From Bacteroidales bacterium UBA5536 (GTDB lineage: Bacteria > Bacteroidota > Bacteroidia > Bacteroidales > F082), in contig DINQ01000008.1 of assembly GCA_002426795.1 (NCBI GenBank), positions 372,001 through 436,000 on the forward strand: a DNA stretch of 64,000 bases, given 5' to 3'. The notes under the pieces are model-generated. The model searched no databases. It saw nothing but the letters and a program-made list of their open reading frames with translations, and was not told where the DNA came from. A program made the translations under genes and the position numbers. Positions 18,062 to 33,400 of the stretch are shown in pieces. Positions within the stretch are counted from its first letter, which is position 1. Each line of letters begins with the position of its first letter.

Positions 18062-18423
18062 TAACAGCTTAAATTACTGACAATTACTCGTTTCAGAAGT
18101 TCATAATTGGAATAAAAGCGTTGTTAAATTCTATCAAGCTGATTGATAAAACCTAAATTTACACCTGACTTAAGTAACCCTTTTTACCATGACCACGTAC
18201 AAAGGGTACAAGTTTTGGGTGAAAATTATAGAATTTTGTTTATGACGCAAATTATACACTTTTTTTAATCAGCTACTTAAACAAGCACAATCAGTCTTGT
18301 TTTTCTTTCTTTTGCTAATTCGTGTGTGATTTTTGTTGTTTCACAATTGTTAAGCTTCCCCCAACGCTTTGCAAAGCAGCATTGTTGTTAGGCTGACAAA
18401 TATTGAACCAAAAACCACGATCG
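18062..18423. other. Intergenic leader upstream of the giant gene
   Basis: About 360 AT-rich bases without a convincing gene. A TAAATTTA (18154-18161) resembles a -7 box but lacks a -33 partner at proper distance; CCCTTT...AAAGGG (about 18178-18205) could form a weak hairpin. I see no strong promoter, terminator or known riboswitch. The giant gene needs transcription from here or read-through from the thioredoxin-fold gene. Confidence 0.4.
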
Positions 18424-21400
18424 ATGTCAAGTTTTTTTTGTACTAAAAAATCGAATCAGTATCATCTCACTCTGGCGAGTATAATTGTATTCCTGATCTT
18501 CGCAACAGAGTTACACGCTCAATGTCCCACTGTTAATGCCGGACCAGACGATGATATTTGTGCCAATCAAACCTACCAATTAAATGGTTCTGTTACGAAT
18601 GCAGCACGGTATTTTTGGACACACAATGGCGGTGGAACGCTGGATTTTTCTAATGTATTGAATCCAACTTACACGCCTGCCGGGTCCGACTTAGACGGCA
18701 TTTCAATTACGTTTACGCTTACTGCTACAAACCCAACCGATCCCAGTTGTACAGATATTTATGACGACGACGTTATTCTTACTGTTGTAGCTGCCCCTGT
18801 TGCTGATGCAGGCCCTGATGCTACAATCTGTGAAGGAGATAGTTATGTTATTTCTGGTTCATCTGCCAATAACTACAGTTCCGTTCAATGGGAACCTGTC
18901 CTGCCAACAAGTGGGCTATTCAACAATGAATTATTGCTTCACCCAACTTTTACCCCAAGTGCAAGCGATATACTGAGAGGATATGCTGATGTACGGCTTT
19001 TTGCTTATGGCAATACCCCTTGCGGAAATACATCAGGAGATATTATGCGCATCAACATTGTGGAAGCTCCCAGCGTAAATGCTGGTGCCGACATAAGCAG
19101 CTGCGGGACGTCTGTTGTGAACATTGCAGGAGCTTCTGCAACAAACGCCTCTGCTTACTTGTGGACGAGCAGTGGTTCAGGCAGTTTCAGCGATGCTTCC
19201 TTGCTCAATACGACTTATACTCCAACCGCTGCTGATGTCGCGAATGGAAGTGTTTTACTTACCTTAACTGTAACTGGTGATGCCAGCTGTGCAAGCGTTT
19301 CTGACAGCAGAGTTCTTACCCTATCAACAGGCGCTGTTGTTTATGCAGGAATTGATGCACAGACATGTTATACAAGCAGTTATACTATTCCGGCAGGTCA
19401 GGCCACAGCCACATCTTACTCATCACTGGTTTGGTCTCACAACGGCAATGGAAGCCTTTCGGGATCATCCAGCCTTACGCCTACCTACACACCCGTGGCA
19501 GCAGATGCTGGAAATATTGTCCAGCTTACTCTCACTGCAACCTCATCAGCACCATGCAGCAACCAGGTAAGCGACTTGATGAACCTGACTATATTGGAAT
19601 TACCCACCGCTGACGCAGGATTAGACATTAATGCCTGCGCCACCGATGCAACGATTGATCTTGCTGGAGCCGCAACAAACCAAAGCAGCGTATTATGGAC
19701 TACAACCAATGGTACTGGATCTATCTTGAATCCTACCACATTAACGCCAACTTATCTTGTTGATGCATCTGATATCACCAGGGGATTTGTTACTATGGTT
19801 TTGACTGCCAATGGAATGGGAAATTGCAGCAGTGCTTCAGATGTGATGGTCATTTATTTGCAGGCATCTCCTACTGCAAATGCCGGCCCGGATTTTTCTG
19901 GCTGTGCAGCGTCAAATTTCACCATTACTAGCGCAAGTGCCACACATTATTCATCCATTCTATGGGAAGTTGTGCTAGGATCTGGGACCATACTCATTGG
20001 GACCGAAACCACTTTGAGTCCGGTTTATCAATCTGTTCTTGCAGATGCCGGAACTACAGTTCGCTTGCGTCTGACGGCTCAACCCCAAAATGGCTGTTTA
20101 CTAGAAGCCACAGATTATATTGACATCACTATTGGCACTTCACCAGATGTAAGTTTTGATGTACCCTCTACTGAAACATGCGGTAACTCCGGATTTTCAC
20201 TTGCAAGTGTTAATCCTGAAGCAACTCATTACTCTTCATTAGCCTGGACAACTTCAGGAACTGGCACATTCACAGATGCAGGTATTCTTGAACCTGTTTA
20301 TACCCCATCAGCAGCTGACCTAACCGCTGGCATGGTGACCCTTACACTTACAGCTGCACCTCAATCGCCCTGCACGAACAGTGCATCTGCACACTTAGAC
20401 CTCAATATTTATCGAAATCCTACGGCCAACGCAGGAAGTGATCAAACAATTTGTGAAAATACTTCAATTACGCTCAATGGCTCAGCAAGCAATTATGATT
20501 ATATTTTATGGACGACTTCAGGTGACGGAACTTATACAGCAGCAGGTACAACATCTCCGACCTACTTCCCTGGTCCTACTGACATTGCAACAGGAGTAGT
20601 AAATCTTACAATTACTGCATATCCGGTTTCACCTTGTGCAACAAATGCAAGCGACGTAATGCAACTCAACATTCAACCTGCACCTGAAGCAGACGCGGGG
20701 GCAGATCTCGAAATGTGTGATGGTGATTTACTTGCAATAACCGGATTTGCTGCAAACTATTCTACCTTCACATGGTCTTCCACCGGAAATGGCACATTTA
20801 CACCAACAAATTCGCTTACCCCAAACTTTACACCCAGTGCCTCTGAAATTGCCAACGGAAGCACTATCATTACGTTAACCGTTACAGGTGTTTCTCCATG
20901 CGCTACACCAACTGCCGATCAGGCAACAGTTACCATTTTCAGCAGCCCAACTGCGAATGCAGGAACAGGTGGAACGATTTGCCAGACTGGCGTTTTGTTG
21001 AGTGCAACAGCGACAAATTATGCCAACCTTCTATGGACAACGAGTGGTGATGGTACATTTAGCGACAATACTGTTGAAGATCCATATTACACGCCCGGTC
21101 CAAGCGATATAGGTAATTCTGTTATGTTGACATTAACAGCTTTTCCGAACAGCCCTTGCACCGGCAATGCCATTTCACAGGTTATTTATGATATCGAACC
21201 TGCACCTCAGGCGGTAGCCTTTCCAGGTGGTGCAGACGCAATCTGCGAAACAGCTTCCTCTTACGCATTATCATCAGCCACTGCTCCAAACGCAACCAGC
21301 TATGCATGGACAAGCTCTGGCGACGGGACGTTTTCAAACACTACAATACTCAATCCTGTATATTACCCAGGCACTTCAGATGTTAACAATGGATTTGTAG

Positions 21401-24400
21401 ACCTTACACTAACAGCCTATAATTTGCCTTGTAATGCTGCAAACAGTACCATGAGACTCACGATTACCAATGAACCTACAGCAGACGCTGGTGCAAACAA
21501 AACGATTTGTATTGGTGATCAGGTTCCATTATCGGATGCAACTGCCAGTAATTACAGTTCTGTTGCGTGGACGATTGTAAGCGGTTCTGGTACTTTTTCT
21601 GATGCCTCGATCGTTAATCCTATCTATTATCCCAGCGCTGCTGATTATGCTTCTGCGAGTGTGAGGCTTAGGCTCACAGCCAATGCAGACGCTCCTTGTG
21701 CAGGTTTGGCAACATCAGATGTAATAATATATATTACACAAGAGCCAACTGTTGATGTGGGCACTACCACTGAAGAGATTTGTGAGGATCAAACTTTCAC
21801 CATTACCACAGCGACTGCATCAAATGAAAGCTCATTGCAGTGGAGCTCGAGCGGCGATGGAACCTGGATCAATGCAACAAGTCTGGTGGCAACTTACACT
21901 CCTGGCTCAAACGATATCATACTGGGATCAGTCATATTAAGGCTCACTGCTGAGCCTCTATCACCATGTGTCAATCCGGCATTTGATGAGTTTACACTCA
22001 ATGTACAGGCCAACCCAACCGCCAATGCTGGATCAGACAGAGAGATTTGTGAAGGAGAACAATTGAATATTACCAATTCAACAGCAACGCATTATTCAAG
22101 TTTACTTTGGTCTACAACTGGATCAGGAAGCTTTGATGATGCAACGCTGCTCAGACCCATTTACACACCCAGTGTTGCAGATGTTGCGGCTGGTTCGGTA
22201 TCACTTACGCTAACTGCAAACAGCACGAGTCCTTGTTCCGGATTTGTGGTAGATAATATGATTTTAACCATCAGTCCTGATCCGCAGGTAAATGCCGGAA
22301 CTGATGCGGTAGTATGTGGTAATGGCAATTATTATCATCTTGCTGACGCAACAGCCTCAGATTATGCAAGCTTGGTATGGACAACAACAGGAGATGGCGT
22401 TTTTGATGACGCCAGCAACAACCTTAATGCAACATACACACCAGGCATATCTGATATCGCGATTGGCTCAGTTACTCTTACTTTAACGGCTATTGTAACT
22501 TCACCCTGTTATGTTACAATTCATGATGATGTGATATTGACAATTGAACCCATGCCAATTGCAAATGCCGGGCCCGATGCCTCTGTTTGCGGAAACAGCG
22601 TTTACGCGTTGTCGTCAGCGACTGCAACAGATGCCTCTGCCTATTTGTGGACAACAAACGGTACAGGTAGTTTTAATAATAACGCATTGTTAAATCCATC
22701 CTACACACCTTCAGCTGCTGATGTTTCTTCAGGTTCAGTCGTTCTGACACTTACAGCCACTGGCACAAATAGTTGTAACGGTGACAACGACACAGATACG
22801 ATGACTTTGTCATTCATTCCTTCACCAACAGCTAATGCTGGTCCGGATGAAACTATTTGTGAAAATGGAATTACAATCTCTAACGCAACCGCAGTCAATT
22901 TTAATCAGGTCCTGTGGACATCATCGGGAACTAGTGGTACGATTTTAAATGCCAACACACTTACACCGACTTATACACCCAGTGCTGCTGATATCAGTGC
23001 CGGCACGGTTACACTTACCCTTACTGCGACTGCCAACAATCCATGCACAACAAGTGCTACAGATCAAATCATATTTACTATTCTTGAAAATCCAACAGCT
23101 AACGCAGGTGCTGACGACGAAATCTGTGAAAATGAGACCTATACCCTGAGTGGATCAGTCAATCATGAAGTTTCTTATACGTGGAGCACATCAGGAGACG
23201 GAAGTTTTTTAAACAGCAACACAACAAATCCGACCTATATTCCTGGAAATAACGACATTGCAAACGGAACTGTCACAATTACGCTCAATGCAGCAGCTAC
23301 GGCTCCTTGCGCGTCTGATGCATCCGATCAAATGGTTTTAACCATTGATAAATTACCGATTGTTGACGCTGGGCCAAACGCCACCCTATGTAGTGGAAGC
23401 ACGCACACCACAACCGGAAGCTCAATTTCCAACTCATATGTTTCGCTGGTTTGGACAAGCTCTGGTACTGGAACATTCAATAATCCTAATTTACTGAATA
23501 CAATTTATACTCCGTCAGCGGCTGACTTATTAAATGGATTTGTTTCACTCACCCTCACGGCCACATCATCCACAGTTTGTGGCAGCTCGTTAGTCTCTGA
23601 TTTTCTGACTATTACCTTTGTTGAGGAGGCAACTGCAAATGCAGGAACTTCTCCAACAATATGCTCATCAGCCAGTTATACAGTTAGTGATGCTACTGCA
23701 TCCGGAAATGCATCCATATTGTGGACTACTTCAGGAGATGGTTCTCTGGTCAATGAAAACTCTTTGACCCCCTCCTACTTTCCTGGCCCTGCAGATATTG
23801 CCAATGGAAGCGCCACACTTACACTAACAGTTTCTAGTTCTGCTCCTTGTACTGGAACAGCAACAAGTTCAATGGTTATCACCATATTACCATCTCCTTC
23901 GGCAAACGCAGGTGCTGATGGATCGGTGTGCGAAGGCGGGAGCTATAACCTCAACGGAACGGCTCAAAACGCGAATTCTTTCATATGGTCAACCAATGGA
24001 ACGGGCAGTTTTACAAATGGTGGCACGCTAACTCCAACCTATACGCCTGATGCAGGAGATGTTGCTGCCGGTCAGGTAATCATTACGCTCACAGCACTAT
24101 CAGGGGCTCCATGTAACGAGTCGGTTAGCGATCAAATGATACTGACAATTGAGGCCTTGCCTGATGTTTATGCAGGTACGGACGCAACTGTTTGCGAAGG
24201 TTCAGCGTACGCGATCACAAGCTCAACAGCCACTAATTACGCTTCGGTCTTGTGGTCAACATCAGGAACAGGTACTTTTGTAAATCAGGCAGCTGTGCAA
24301 ACTTCTTACACACCCAGCGCAGCCGATATCTTGGCCGGAAGCGTGACGCTGACATTAACTGCCAACAGCAATGCTCCATGTAGCTCAAATCCAAGTGATT

Positions 24401-27400
24401 CGTTTGTGCTTACTATTACCGGGGCAGCACTGGCAGATGCCGGCATCGACGCAACAACCTGTTATTCATCCTCATATAATGTTACCACCGCAAGTGCGGA
24501 AAATTATAGTGCGATCAATTGGACCCATAACGGTTCAGGAACCCTAATAAATGCCGGAACAATATCCCCTACATATACACCTACGGCAGCAGATGCAGCG
24601 TTAGGACAAATCACCTTAACTATGAATGTTACAGGTTACAGTCCTTGTGGAAACGATGTTGATCAAATGGTTTTAACCGTAGTTGGGGCGCCCCAAGTAA
24701 ACGCAGGCCCGGATGCACAAACATGTGAAAATCAAAATTATCTGATATCAAATTCTTCCGGAAGTAATTACTCTGCCATAACATGGACGACTTCCGGAAC
24801 GGGGGTTTTCAGTAATGCTGCGATCCTGCAACCAGAATATTTTCCAAGCTCAGCCGATATTTTATCTGGCAATGTAGTTTTAACTGTTTCTGTAGAAGGA
24901 ATAACACCTTGCTCAGGTACTGAAACTGATAGCTTTATTTTAAGTTTTGTTGATGCACCTACTGCTAATGCAGGTAATGATATTTCCATTTGTTCAGGAA
25001 GCTCAGTCAATATCACAACGGCAACAGCAACAAATGCCACTGCATATTTGTGGACGAGTTCAGGAACCGGAGTATTCACTGGTTCAAATACACTTTCACC
25101 TATGTACACCCCAAGTGCTAACGATATCAACATTGGAAGTGTATTGCTTAGTTTGCGTGTTTCAGGCGCCTCAAACTGTGATGATGCTACAGACAATATG
25201 ACTGTTACAATAGAGCAGTCGGCCACGGCTGATGCTGGCTCAGATGGAGAAGTGTGTGCTGGCGACAATTTTACTGTCAGTACCGCTACTGCCTCTAACT
25301 ACACCAGCCTGCAATGGCAAAGCTCTGGCACCGGATCTTTTATTAATGCCAACCAGCTAACACCGACCTATACACCAAGTGCAACTGATATTGCCAATGG
25401 TTTTGTAACCCTGACGTTAACTGCCAATTCGAATGCTCCCTGTTTAAATCCGGCGGTTTCAGATATGTTATTGACAATCTACCCTTCTGCAACCGCAGAT
25501 GCCGGATCAGATGCCACAGTTTGTCAGCCTGGGAGTTTTACCGTTTCTGACGCCTCGGCATCGAGTTATTCATCCTTACAATGGACGAGCTCTGGAACAG
25601 GTAGTTTTATCAATAATGGTACACTTAATCCTACCTACACTCCAAGTGGAGCTGATTACAACCTTGGTGCTGTAACTTTGACCCTTAGAGCAAATAGTCA
25701 AAGTCCATGCAATACCACCGCGACAAGCGCCATGATATTGACTTTGCAAACATCACCTGTCGCAAATGCAGGTTCTGATGCTATCATTTGCGAAGGCAAC
25801 TCATACACCATAACAAGTGCAACTGCCTCTCACTACAGTAATCTGTACTGGACTACATCAGGAACCGGAACACTTTCAAATTCAAGCACGCTTAGTCCAA
25901 GTTATTTGCCCAGCACGGCTGATATTGCAGCAGGCAGCGTTGTTCTTACACTTCATTTAGAAGGAAGCGCACCATGTAATCTTGAAGACAGTGATGAGAT
26001 GATAATCACCATTCAATCGTTGCCTGAAGTATTTGCAGGAGCCGATGCAAATCTATGTGATGGAAGTTCCTACACCATACCTGATGCCAACATTAGCAAC
26101 AGCAGCTCTTTCATATGGTCATCAAACGGGTCAGGAACTTTCCTCAATCCCAATACGATATCTCCAACATATGTCCCCAGTGCAGCAGATTTTGCTAATG
26201 GTTCTGTAATAATCACATTGCAGGCAGCATCATCAGCCCCCTGCAGCGGTTTTGTTGCGGATGCACTTACGCTTACTTTGTACGAGGCAGTGACTGCTGA
26301 TGCCGGAAGCGACGCAAACATCTGCGAAAGCGGCTCATATCATATCACATCGGCAACTGCCAGCAATTACAATAGCATATTGTGGACAACCAACGGAAAT
26401 GGGTCTTTTGACAATGCCGGAACGCTAAACCCGGTTTATACACCTGGTCTCACAGACATTTCCAATGGCAGTGTTGTACTTACCCTGTCCGTAACTGGCT
26501 TTGCACCCTGTGACATTGATGTATCCGATCAGATGACTTTAACAATCAATGATGAAGCGACAGCAAATGCAGGTGAAAATGTGACCGTTTGTGCCGGAAG
26601 TTATACTGTGACGGATGCCACTGCAACAAACTACAGTTTAATTAGCTGGTCATCAAGTGGCACTGGAACTTTCACAAACGTGAATTCTCTGACACCAACA
26701 TATACCCCCAGCGCTGCAGACCTGACAAATGGAAGCGTGACGCTTACATTAACTGTAACAGGAGTTTCACCTTGTTCAAACATTACAACAGATACAAAGC
26801 TGGTTTCATTTTCTGCAGGAGCAACTGCGAATGCCGGCCCAAATGAAACGATTTGCGAGGGCACCAACTTTACGGTTCAATCAGCGGGTGCAACAGCTTA
26901 CGCATCTTTGTTGTGGAGTACTAACGGAGATGGAACTTTTGTTGATGGAACAACGCTTTTCCCAACATATCAGCCTGGCAGCAATGATATTGCAAATGGA
27001 AGTGTAACCTTAACGCTTACTGCTACCAGCACCCCTCCATGCTCAGCTCCTGTTTCTGACCAAATGGTATTGACCATTACCCCCCTTCCAGTCGTCAATG
27101 CAGGCAATGATCAAAATTCATGTTCAACTTCCAGCTTCGCTATCACAGGAGCCACCGCCCTGCACTATACAAGTTTAAGCTGGAGTTCAACCGGAACTGG
27201 CACATTCAGCAATCCAAACGCGCTGAATCCAACTTATTATCCAACTACCACCGATATCACTGCGGGAAGTGTTATTCTAACTTTGACAGCCACATCAAAT
27301 GCGGGTTGCTCGAATGGATCAGATTCATTCCTGTTGACATTTGGCACAAGCGCTACAGCCAACGCAGGCCCCAACGCAAGTATTTGCCAATCAGAAGATT

Positions 27401-30400
27401 TTCAGGTAACTGGAGCCTCTGCTTCAAATGCATCCTCTATTCAATGGACAACATCAGGAACCGGATCGTTCTTCAATGGCACCACAACCAGTCCTATTTA
27501 TTATCCTAGTACGCAGGATATCAACAATGGTGGTGTTATTCTAACGATGACTGTTCAGGCAGCACCACCTTGCAGCACACCTTCAAGCGACCAGATGACC
27601 CTGACGATTCAAAGAAGCCCAACAGCCAATGCGGGTTCCGACATAAGTGCCTGCTCGACAAATAGTGTTACGATAACAGGTGCTTCATCAGCAAATGCAA
27701 GTTCAATCAATTGGACAAGCACAGGTACTGGCACATTATCCAACGGTAACACTTTGACGCCAACATACCATCCTAGCGCTGCAGACATCACAAATGGAAG
27801 TGTAATGCTCACCCTAACCGCAAATGCTTCAGCACCATGCGTTGTTGCCGCGCAGGATCAAATGATGATTAGCTTTACGAATGCACCAACTGCAAATGCC
27901 GGACCTGATCAGAGTGTATGCTCGGGCGGAAATATTTTCCTCGGGAGCGCCACCGCTACTAACTATTCTTCATTATTATGGCAGACGAATGGAACAGGAT
28001 ATTTCCTCAATGCTGCAGTACTGAATGCTACCTATGTTCCTTCAGCAGCCGATGTTTCTTCAGGATCCGTTATTCTCAGCCTGAATGTTCAACCTCAAGC
28101 AAGCTGCTCTGGTCTTGGAACAATTAGTGATTTTATGCAGGTTTCATTTACGACTGGGGTAACAGTTTATGCCGGACAAAATGGTCTGATATGCGATGGA
28201 GGAAGCTACACCATTAGTGATGCACAGGCAGGAGCTTACAGTTCGTTGATTTGGTCTACATCTGGCACAGGCTTCTTTAATAATGCGACAATTTTGAATC
28301 CTACCTATACCCCAAGCGGTACAGATATATTGAACGGATCTGTGACCCTCACTTTAACCGTGCAGGGTGCCGGTAGTTGTGCCGGAACAAGTGGTAGTGA
28401 CAACATGGTTTTAACCATTCTCGAACCTGCAGCAGTTCAAGGTGGACCAGATTTGGAATCGTGTGGAACAAATCCCATTAGTTTAACAAATGTAACGGCA
28501 CAAAATTACTTTACTGTTTCATGGTCAACCAGCGGAGATGGCACCTTTAGCAACCAATCTGTCTTAAATGCAATTTACACACCTGGGACTAATGATGTAT
28601 TAAATGGAAACGTGCAACTTACGGTGAATGTTACTTCAATACCGCCTTGTAGTGGAACAGCCAGCGAAGCAATTACGATTCAGATAAACGAGCCACCAAC
28701 TGCCTTTGCAGGAAATGATGCTGCCGTTTGCGGCAATCAATCCTACACTATTTCGGATGCACTTGCATCGCAATACAGTTCGGTAAGTTGGACAACATCA
28801 GGAACCGGAACATTTAATAATCAGGCTAGTCTCAACCCAATCTACACACCTTCGACTGCTGATAATACTGCTGGTTCAGTGATACTTACATTAACTGCCG
28901 AGGGCAATTCAGGCTGCGAAAACGTTACCGATGTCGACAATATGACGCTGACAATTCTTCCAGGTCCAACAGCAGATGCCGGCATTGATCAGCATTTATG
29001 TGATGCCAATGCCTATCAAATTTTGGGTGCAAGTGCAACTTTTTACAGCACTCTGCAATGGACAACTTCAGGTACAGGAAGTTTTGTTGACAACACCCAA
29101 ACCAATCCTGTTTACACTCCTTCAGCTGCTGACTTTGCATCTGGCTCAGTGACGCTTACGCTAACTGCAAACCCTCTGGCACCGTGCACAGCAAGTTCTG
29201 TTGATGAACTAGTCCTGACATTCAGCAACCCTCCAACAGCCTTTGCAGGAGCTGATGCAACAGTTGCCACCGGTAGTAGTTATTCCTTGTTTGATGCTTC
29301 AGCAACAGATTACAATTCGTTACTATGGAGTACATCAGGCGATGGCTCATTCGATAATCAAACTTCATTGAATCCGGTTTACACGCCGGGGGCAAACGAT
29401 ATATCTTCCGGAAGTGTGACATTAAGCTTAACAGCTGAAAACGGCATCAATTGTCCACAAACTAGTGACGACATGGTTCTTTTGATAGAACCAAACCCAA
29501 CAGCATTTGCAGGAGTTGATGCAGAAATTTGCGAAACCAATACATATCAGCTTTCCGATGCAACCGCGTCAAATTTCGCTAGCCTGACTTGGTCAACATC
29601 AGGAGATGGATCTTTTGATAATCAAACTATTCTGAATCCTAGCTATACCCCTGGTGCGAATGATATTTCTAATGGAGCAGTTACCCTAACTCTCACTGCG
29701 ACATGTAACTGGGGATGCCCTTCTGCTTCTGACCAAATGATTTTAACTATTCACAGTTTACCAATTGCTTTTGCAGGCACAAATATCGCAACCTGCGTTT
29801 CGAATGCTGTTGAAATAACCAATGCTACTGCAACCAATGCTGGTGCATTCAGTTGGACTCACAATGGAGCAGGTTCACTGAGTAGCACCTCAATAATCAA
29901 CCCCATTTATACACCTGCGCCAGCTGATGAAGGAAATACAGTAACACTAACTTTGACCGTAAATGGCATAGATGGCTGTTCAACTTATGCTGATGTATCA
30001 ACAGTGGAAATAATCGTTGATCCAGCGCCTCAGGTTTTTGCAGGCATTAATGGTAGCACTTGCGTTTTATCCGATATCCAACTTTCTTCGGCAACACTCA
30101 ACAACGCGATCAACCCAAGCTGGACACACAATGGAAATGGCACGCTTAATAATCCCAATATTATAAACCCAATCTATACACCCAATATAACCGATGCAGG
30201 TAATACTGTTATATTTACACTATCCGCCCAGGGAATTGGTAATTGCAGTGCACAGAGCATGAGTTCACAGGTATCGGTTGTCATTGCCCCTTCTCCAACT
30301 GCTTTTGCCGGAACCGATAAATCTACCTGCTCAACAAATCCTGTTGTGATCAACGATGCCAGTTTCACTAATGGAGCCTCTATTTTATGGTCGCACAATG

Positions 30401-33400
30401 GTAATGGGAGTATTTCTAACTCAACAGTGATCAATCCCACTTACACACCTGTGGCTGCAGACGAAGGCAATACTGTCACATTAACGTTAACAGTCAATGG
30501 AGCAGGTACTTGTGCAGGCCAAACCGCTGTTTCAACGGTAAACATAGATGTTGAGCCTGATGTTTTCGTTTTTGCAGGCACCAACACAAGCACCTGTGCA
30601 AATGGCTCGGTCCAAATCACAGACGCCAGTGTGAACTTTTCTGGTTCCTTTATTTGGACAGAAAATGGTGCAGGAAGCCTTGACAACAACTCCATTATTA
30701 ACCCAACCTATACCCCGGCAGCAGCAGATGCAGGCAACATTGTTACACTTACTCTAACAGGAACTGGTACAGGTTCATGCAGCAGCTCAAATGCAACTTC
30801 ATCAGTCCAAATTAATGTTATTCCCACACCTATGGCAAATGCTGGTAACAACCAGTCTTCTTGTGATATCAATCCCTACTTAATTTTATCTGCTAGTGCA
30901 TCAAATTACTCATCTCTTGCATGGACTTCTTCAGGAACAGGTAGTTTTGATAATACGACCATCTTGCAGCCAACATACACACCTTCAGCATCTGATGTAC
31001 TCAATGGTTCTGTTTTAATTACGCTAACTGCAGTCGCCATTCCCCCATGCACAAATAATGCAGTTTCCAGTTTTACCCTTAGTTTATCAGAAAATATGAC
31101 TGTTCAGGCAGGTCCGGATGCAATAATTTGTGAGGGAGAAACACACCTGCTTTCAGCAGCAACTGTTGATAATCAGACTTCTGTTTTGTGGACAAGCTCG
31201 GGATCTGGCACATTTTCTGATGCTGCTTCTGTAAATCCCACCTATCTGCCAAGTCCATCAGATTACCTCAACGGAAGTGCAGTTCTTACCATCACGGCGT
31301 CAAATGCCACTTGTCCTGATATTTCTGATGCTATGACCCTAAGTTTCCAGGGCTTACCAGCAGTTAATGCCGGTCAAAATGATATTGTATGTGAGTCAGG
31401 AAGTTACGAGCTTATTAATGCCCTCGCTACAAACTACTCCAGTTTGCAATGGAGTGGTGGCGATGGTGTGTTTGACTATGCAAACGCACTCAATCCCATT
31501 TACACCCCAGGACCAAATGATATCGCATCTGGAAACGTGACGCTATCGCTTGTTGCATTTGCAACCGCACCATGCAGCGGTCAGGCTGTTGATGCTATGG
31601 TTCTCCAAATTCAGAATGACCCAACTGCCTATGCAGGAGCCAATGTTAATCTGTGTAATGGGGCAAACTACCTCATTACAGATGCATCCGCATCGAACTA
31701 TTCCAGTTTGAGTTGGACCACTTCCGGAACGGGAAATTTCATCAATAACGGAACACTAAATCCAACGTATATTGCAAGTGCTTTCGATATCAGCACAGGA
31801 TCAGTTTTCCTGACCCTGACAGCCAACGGAATAAGTCCATGTAACGGACAGGCAACCAGCCAGATGCAAATCATCTATGTCGACGGGCCACTTGCCGATG
31901 CCGGGGCAAATACCACTATATGTGAAACTGAATTTTATATCAATACTGATGCTTCTGCATCGAATTTCGCCAATTTATTATGGACTAGTAGTGGTGATGG
32001 CAGCTTCAGCGATGCAGCCGTCTTGAATTCTACATATTTTCCTGGGACGAATGATATAGCTGCAGGTGCAGTTACTCTCACTTTAACAGCCTACAGCACA
32101 GGTCTTTGCCCTGATTTCACTGACAATGTAACGGTCATTATTTCATCCGGTCCAATCGTCGATGCAGGTTCCTCTACCAGCATGTGTGTTGGTTTTAATC
32201 CATTATTGGGTGCTACTGCATCAAATTATTCTTCAATCTTGTGGACAACTACTGGGTCTGGCACGATAACAGGAGCCACATCACTGAATCCTGTTTATCA
32301 GGCAACTTTGGCTGATGCTGCTAATAGCCCGATTACTTTTACCCTAACCGCACAACCATTGGCTTCATGTGCGGCACTCGCTCCCGTTTCAAGCACAATC
32401 GTTGTTGATGTGCTGGATGCTATAACAGTAGATGCAGGACCTAATGCAACCATTTGTCAAACTGATACTTATACAATAAATGGAGCTTCTGCCACTAATG
32501 CAACAAGCCTGCTTTGGACGACTTCAGGCACAGGTACGATTAGCGATCCTACAATCATCAATCCAACATACATCCCAAGCCTGGCTGACATCAATTTGGG
32601 GTTTGTGACACTTACTTTAAATGCATCAAATCCGTCATGTAACAACGTTATTGACAATATGGTACTTACCATTAATAAATTTCCTGCTGTTAACGCCGGA
32701 GCTGATGTAAATGTATGTGTATTGGGTAGCTATACAGTACAGGATGCTTCAGTTTCAAACTCATTTACATCATTTCAGTGGACAACTAATGGAATCGGAA
32801 CACTCACCAACACGACAACATTAACACCAACCTATCTTCCGGATCCAACTGAGATTGGAACGCAGGTTACCCTAACCCTGACAGCTACCGCAGCAGCGCC
32901 ATGCACAGGTAATTTTACCGATTCAAAAGCACTGTTTATCATCGACACTCCGATTGCCAATGCAGGGCCTGATGCCCTCATTTGCGAAACTGACACCTAT
33001 ACTACCTCTGGTGCTTCTGTGGCCAACGCATCTTCTTCGGTATGGACAACCAGCGGTTCAGGACTTTTTGTGAATCCAGGGTCTGCCCAAACAACCTATT
33101 TGCCAAGTGCAGCTGATATTGCTGCTGGAAGCGTAACACTTACCCTCGAAGCCCTTAATCCACCATGTGCTAGTGATGCAGATCAATTGATTCTCTCATT
33201 CAATACTTTACCTGTCGTTAATGCTGGTTTTGATGCTACAGTAGACATCAATACAAGCTTCACAGTTACGACCGCTTCCGTTTCGAATTACCAGAGCTTT
33301 GTATGGTCAACAAGTGGCACCGGGACCTTTGATGATCCAACTTTGTTGGGAACCACATATACTCCAAGCGCACAGGATTTTGCATGGGGAAGTCTTCAGC

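Noticed and set aside
18178..18205. Possible riboswitch or terminator upstream of the giant gene
   Set aside because: Only a six-base stem with a long loop; no match to a known riboswitch core that I can recognise.
24768..25268. Long minus-strand frames inside the giant gene, recurring at intervals (also near 22701, 26070, 27609, 30174)
   Set aside because: They are in the same antisense register and mirror the repeated Ser/Thr/Ala codons of the plus-strand repeats; the periodic pattern is a by-product of the array.
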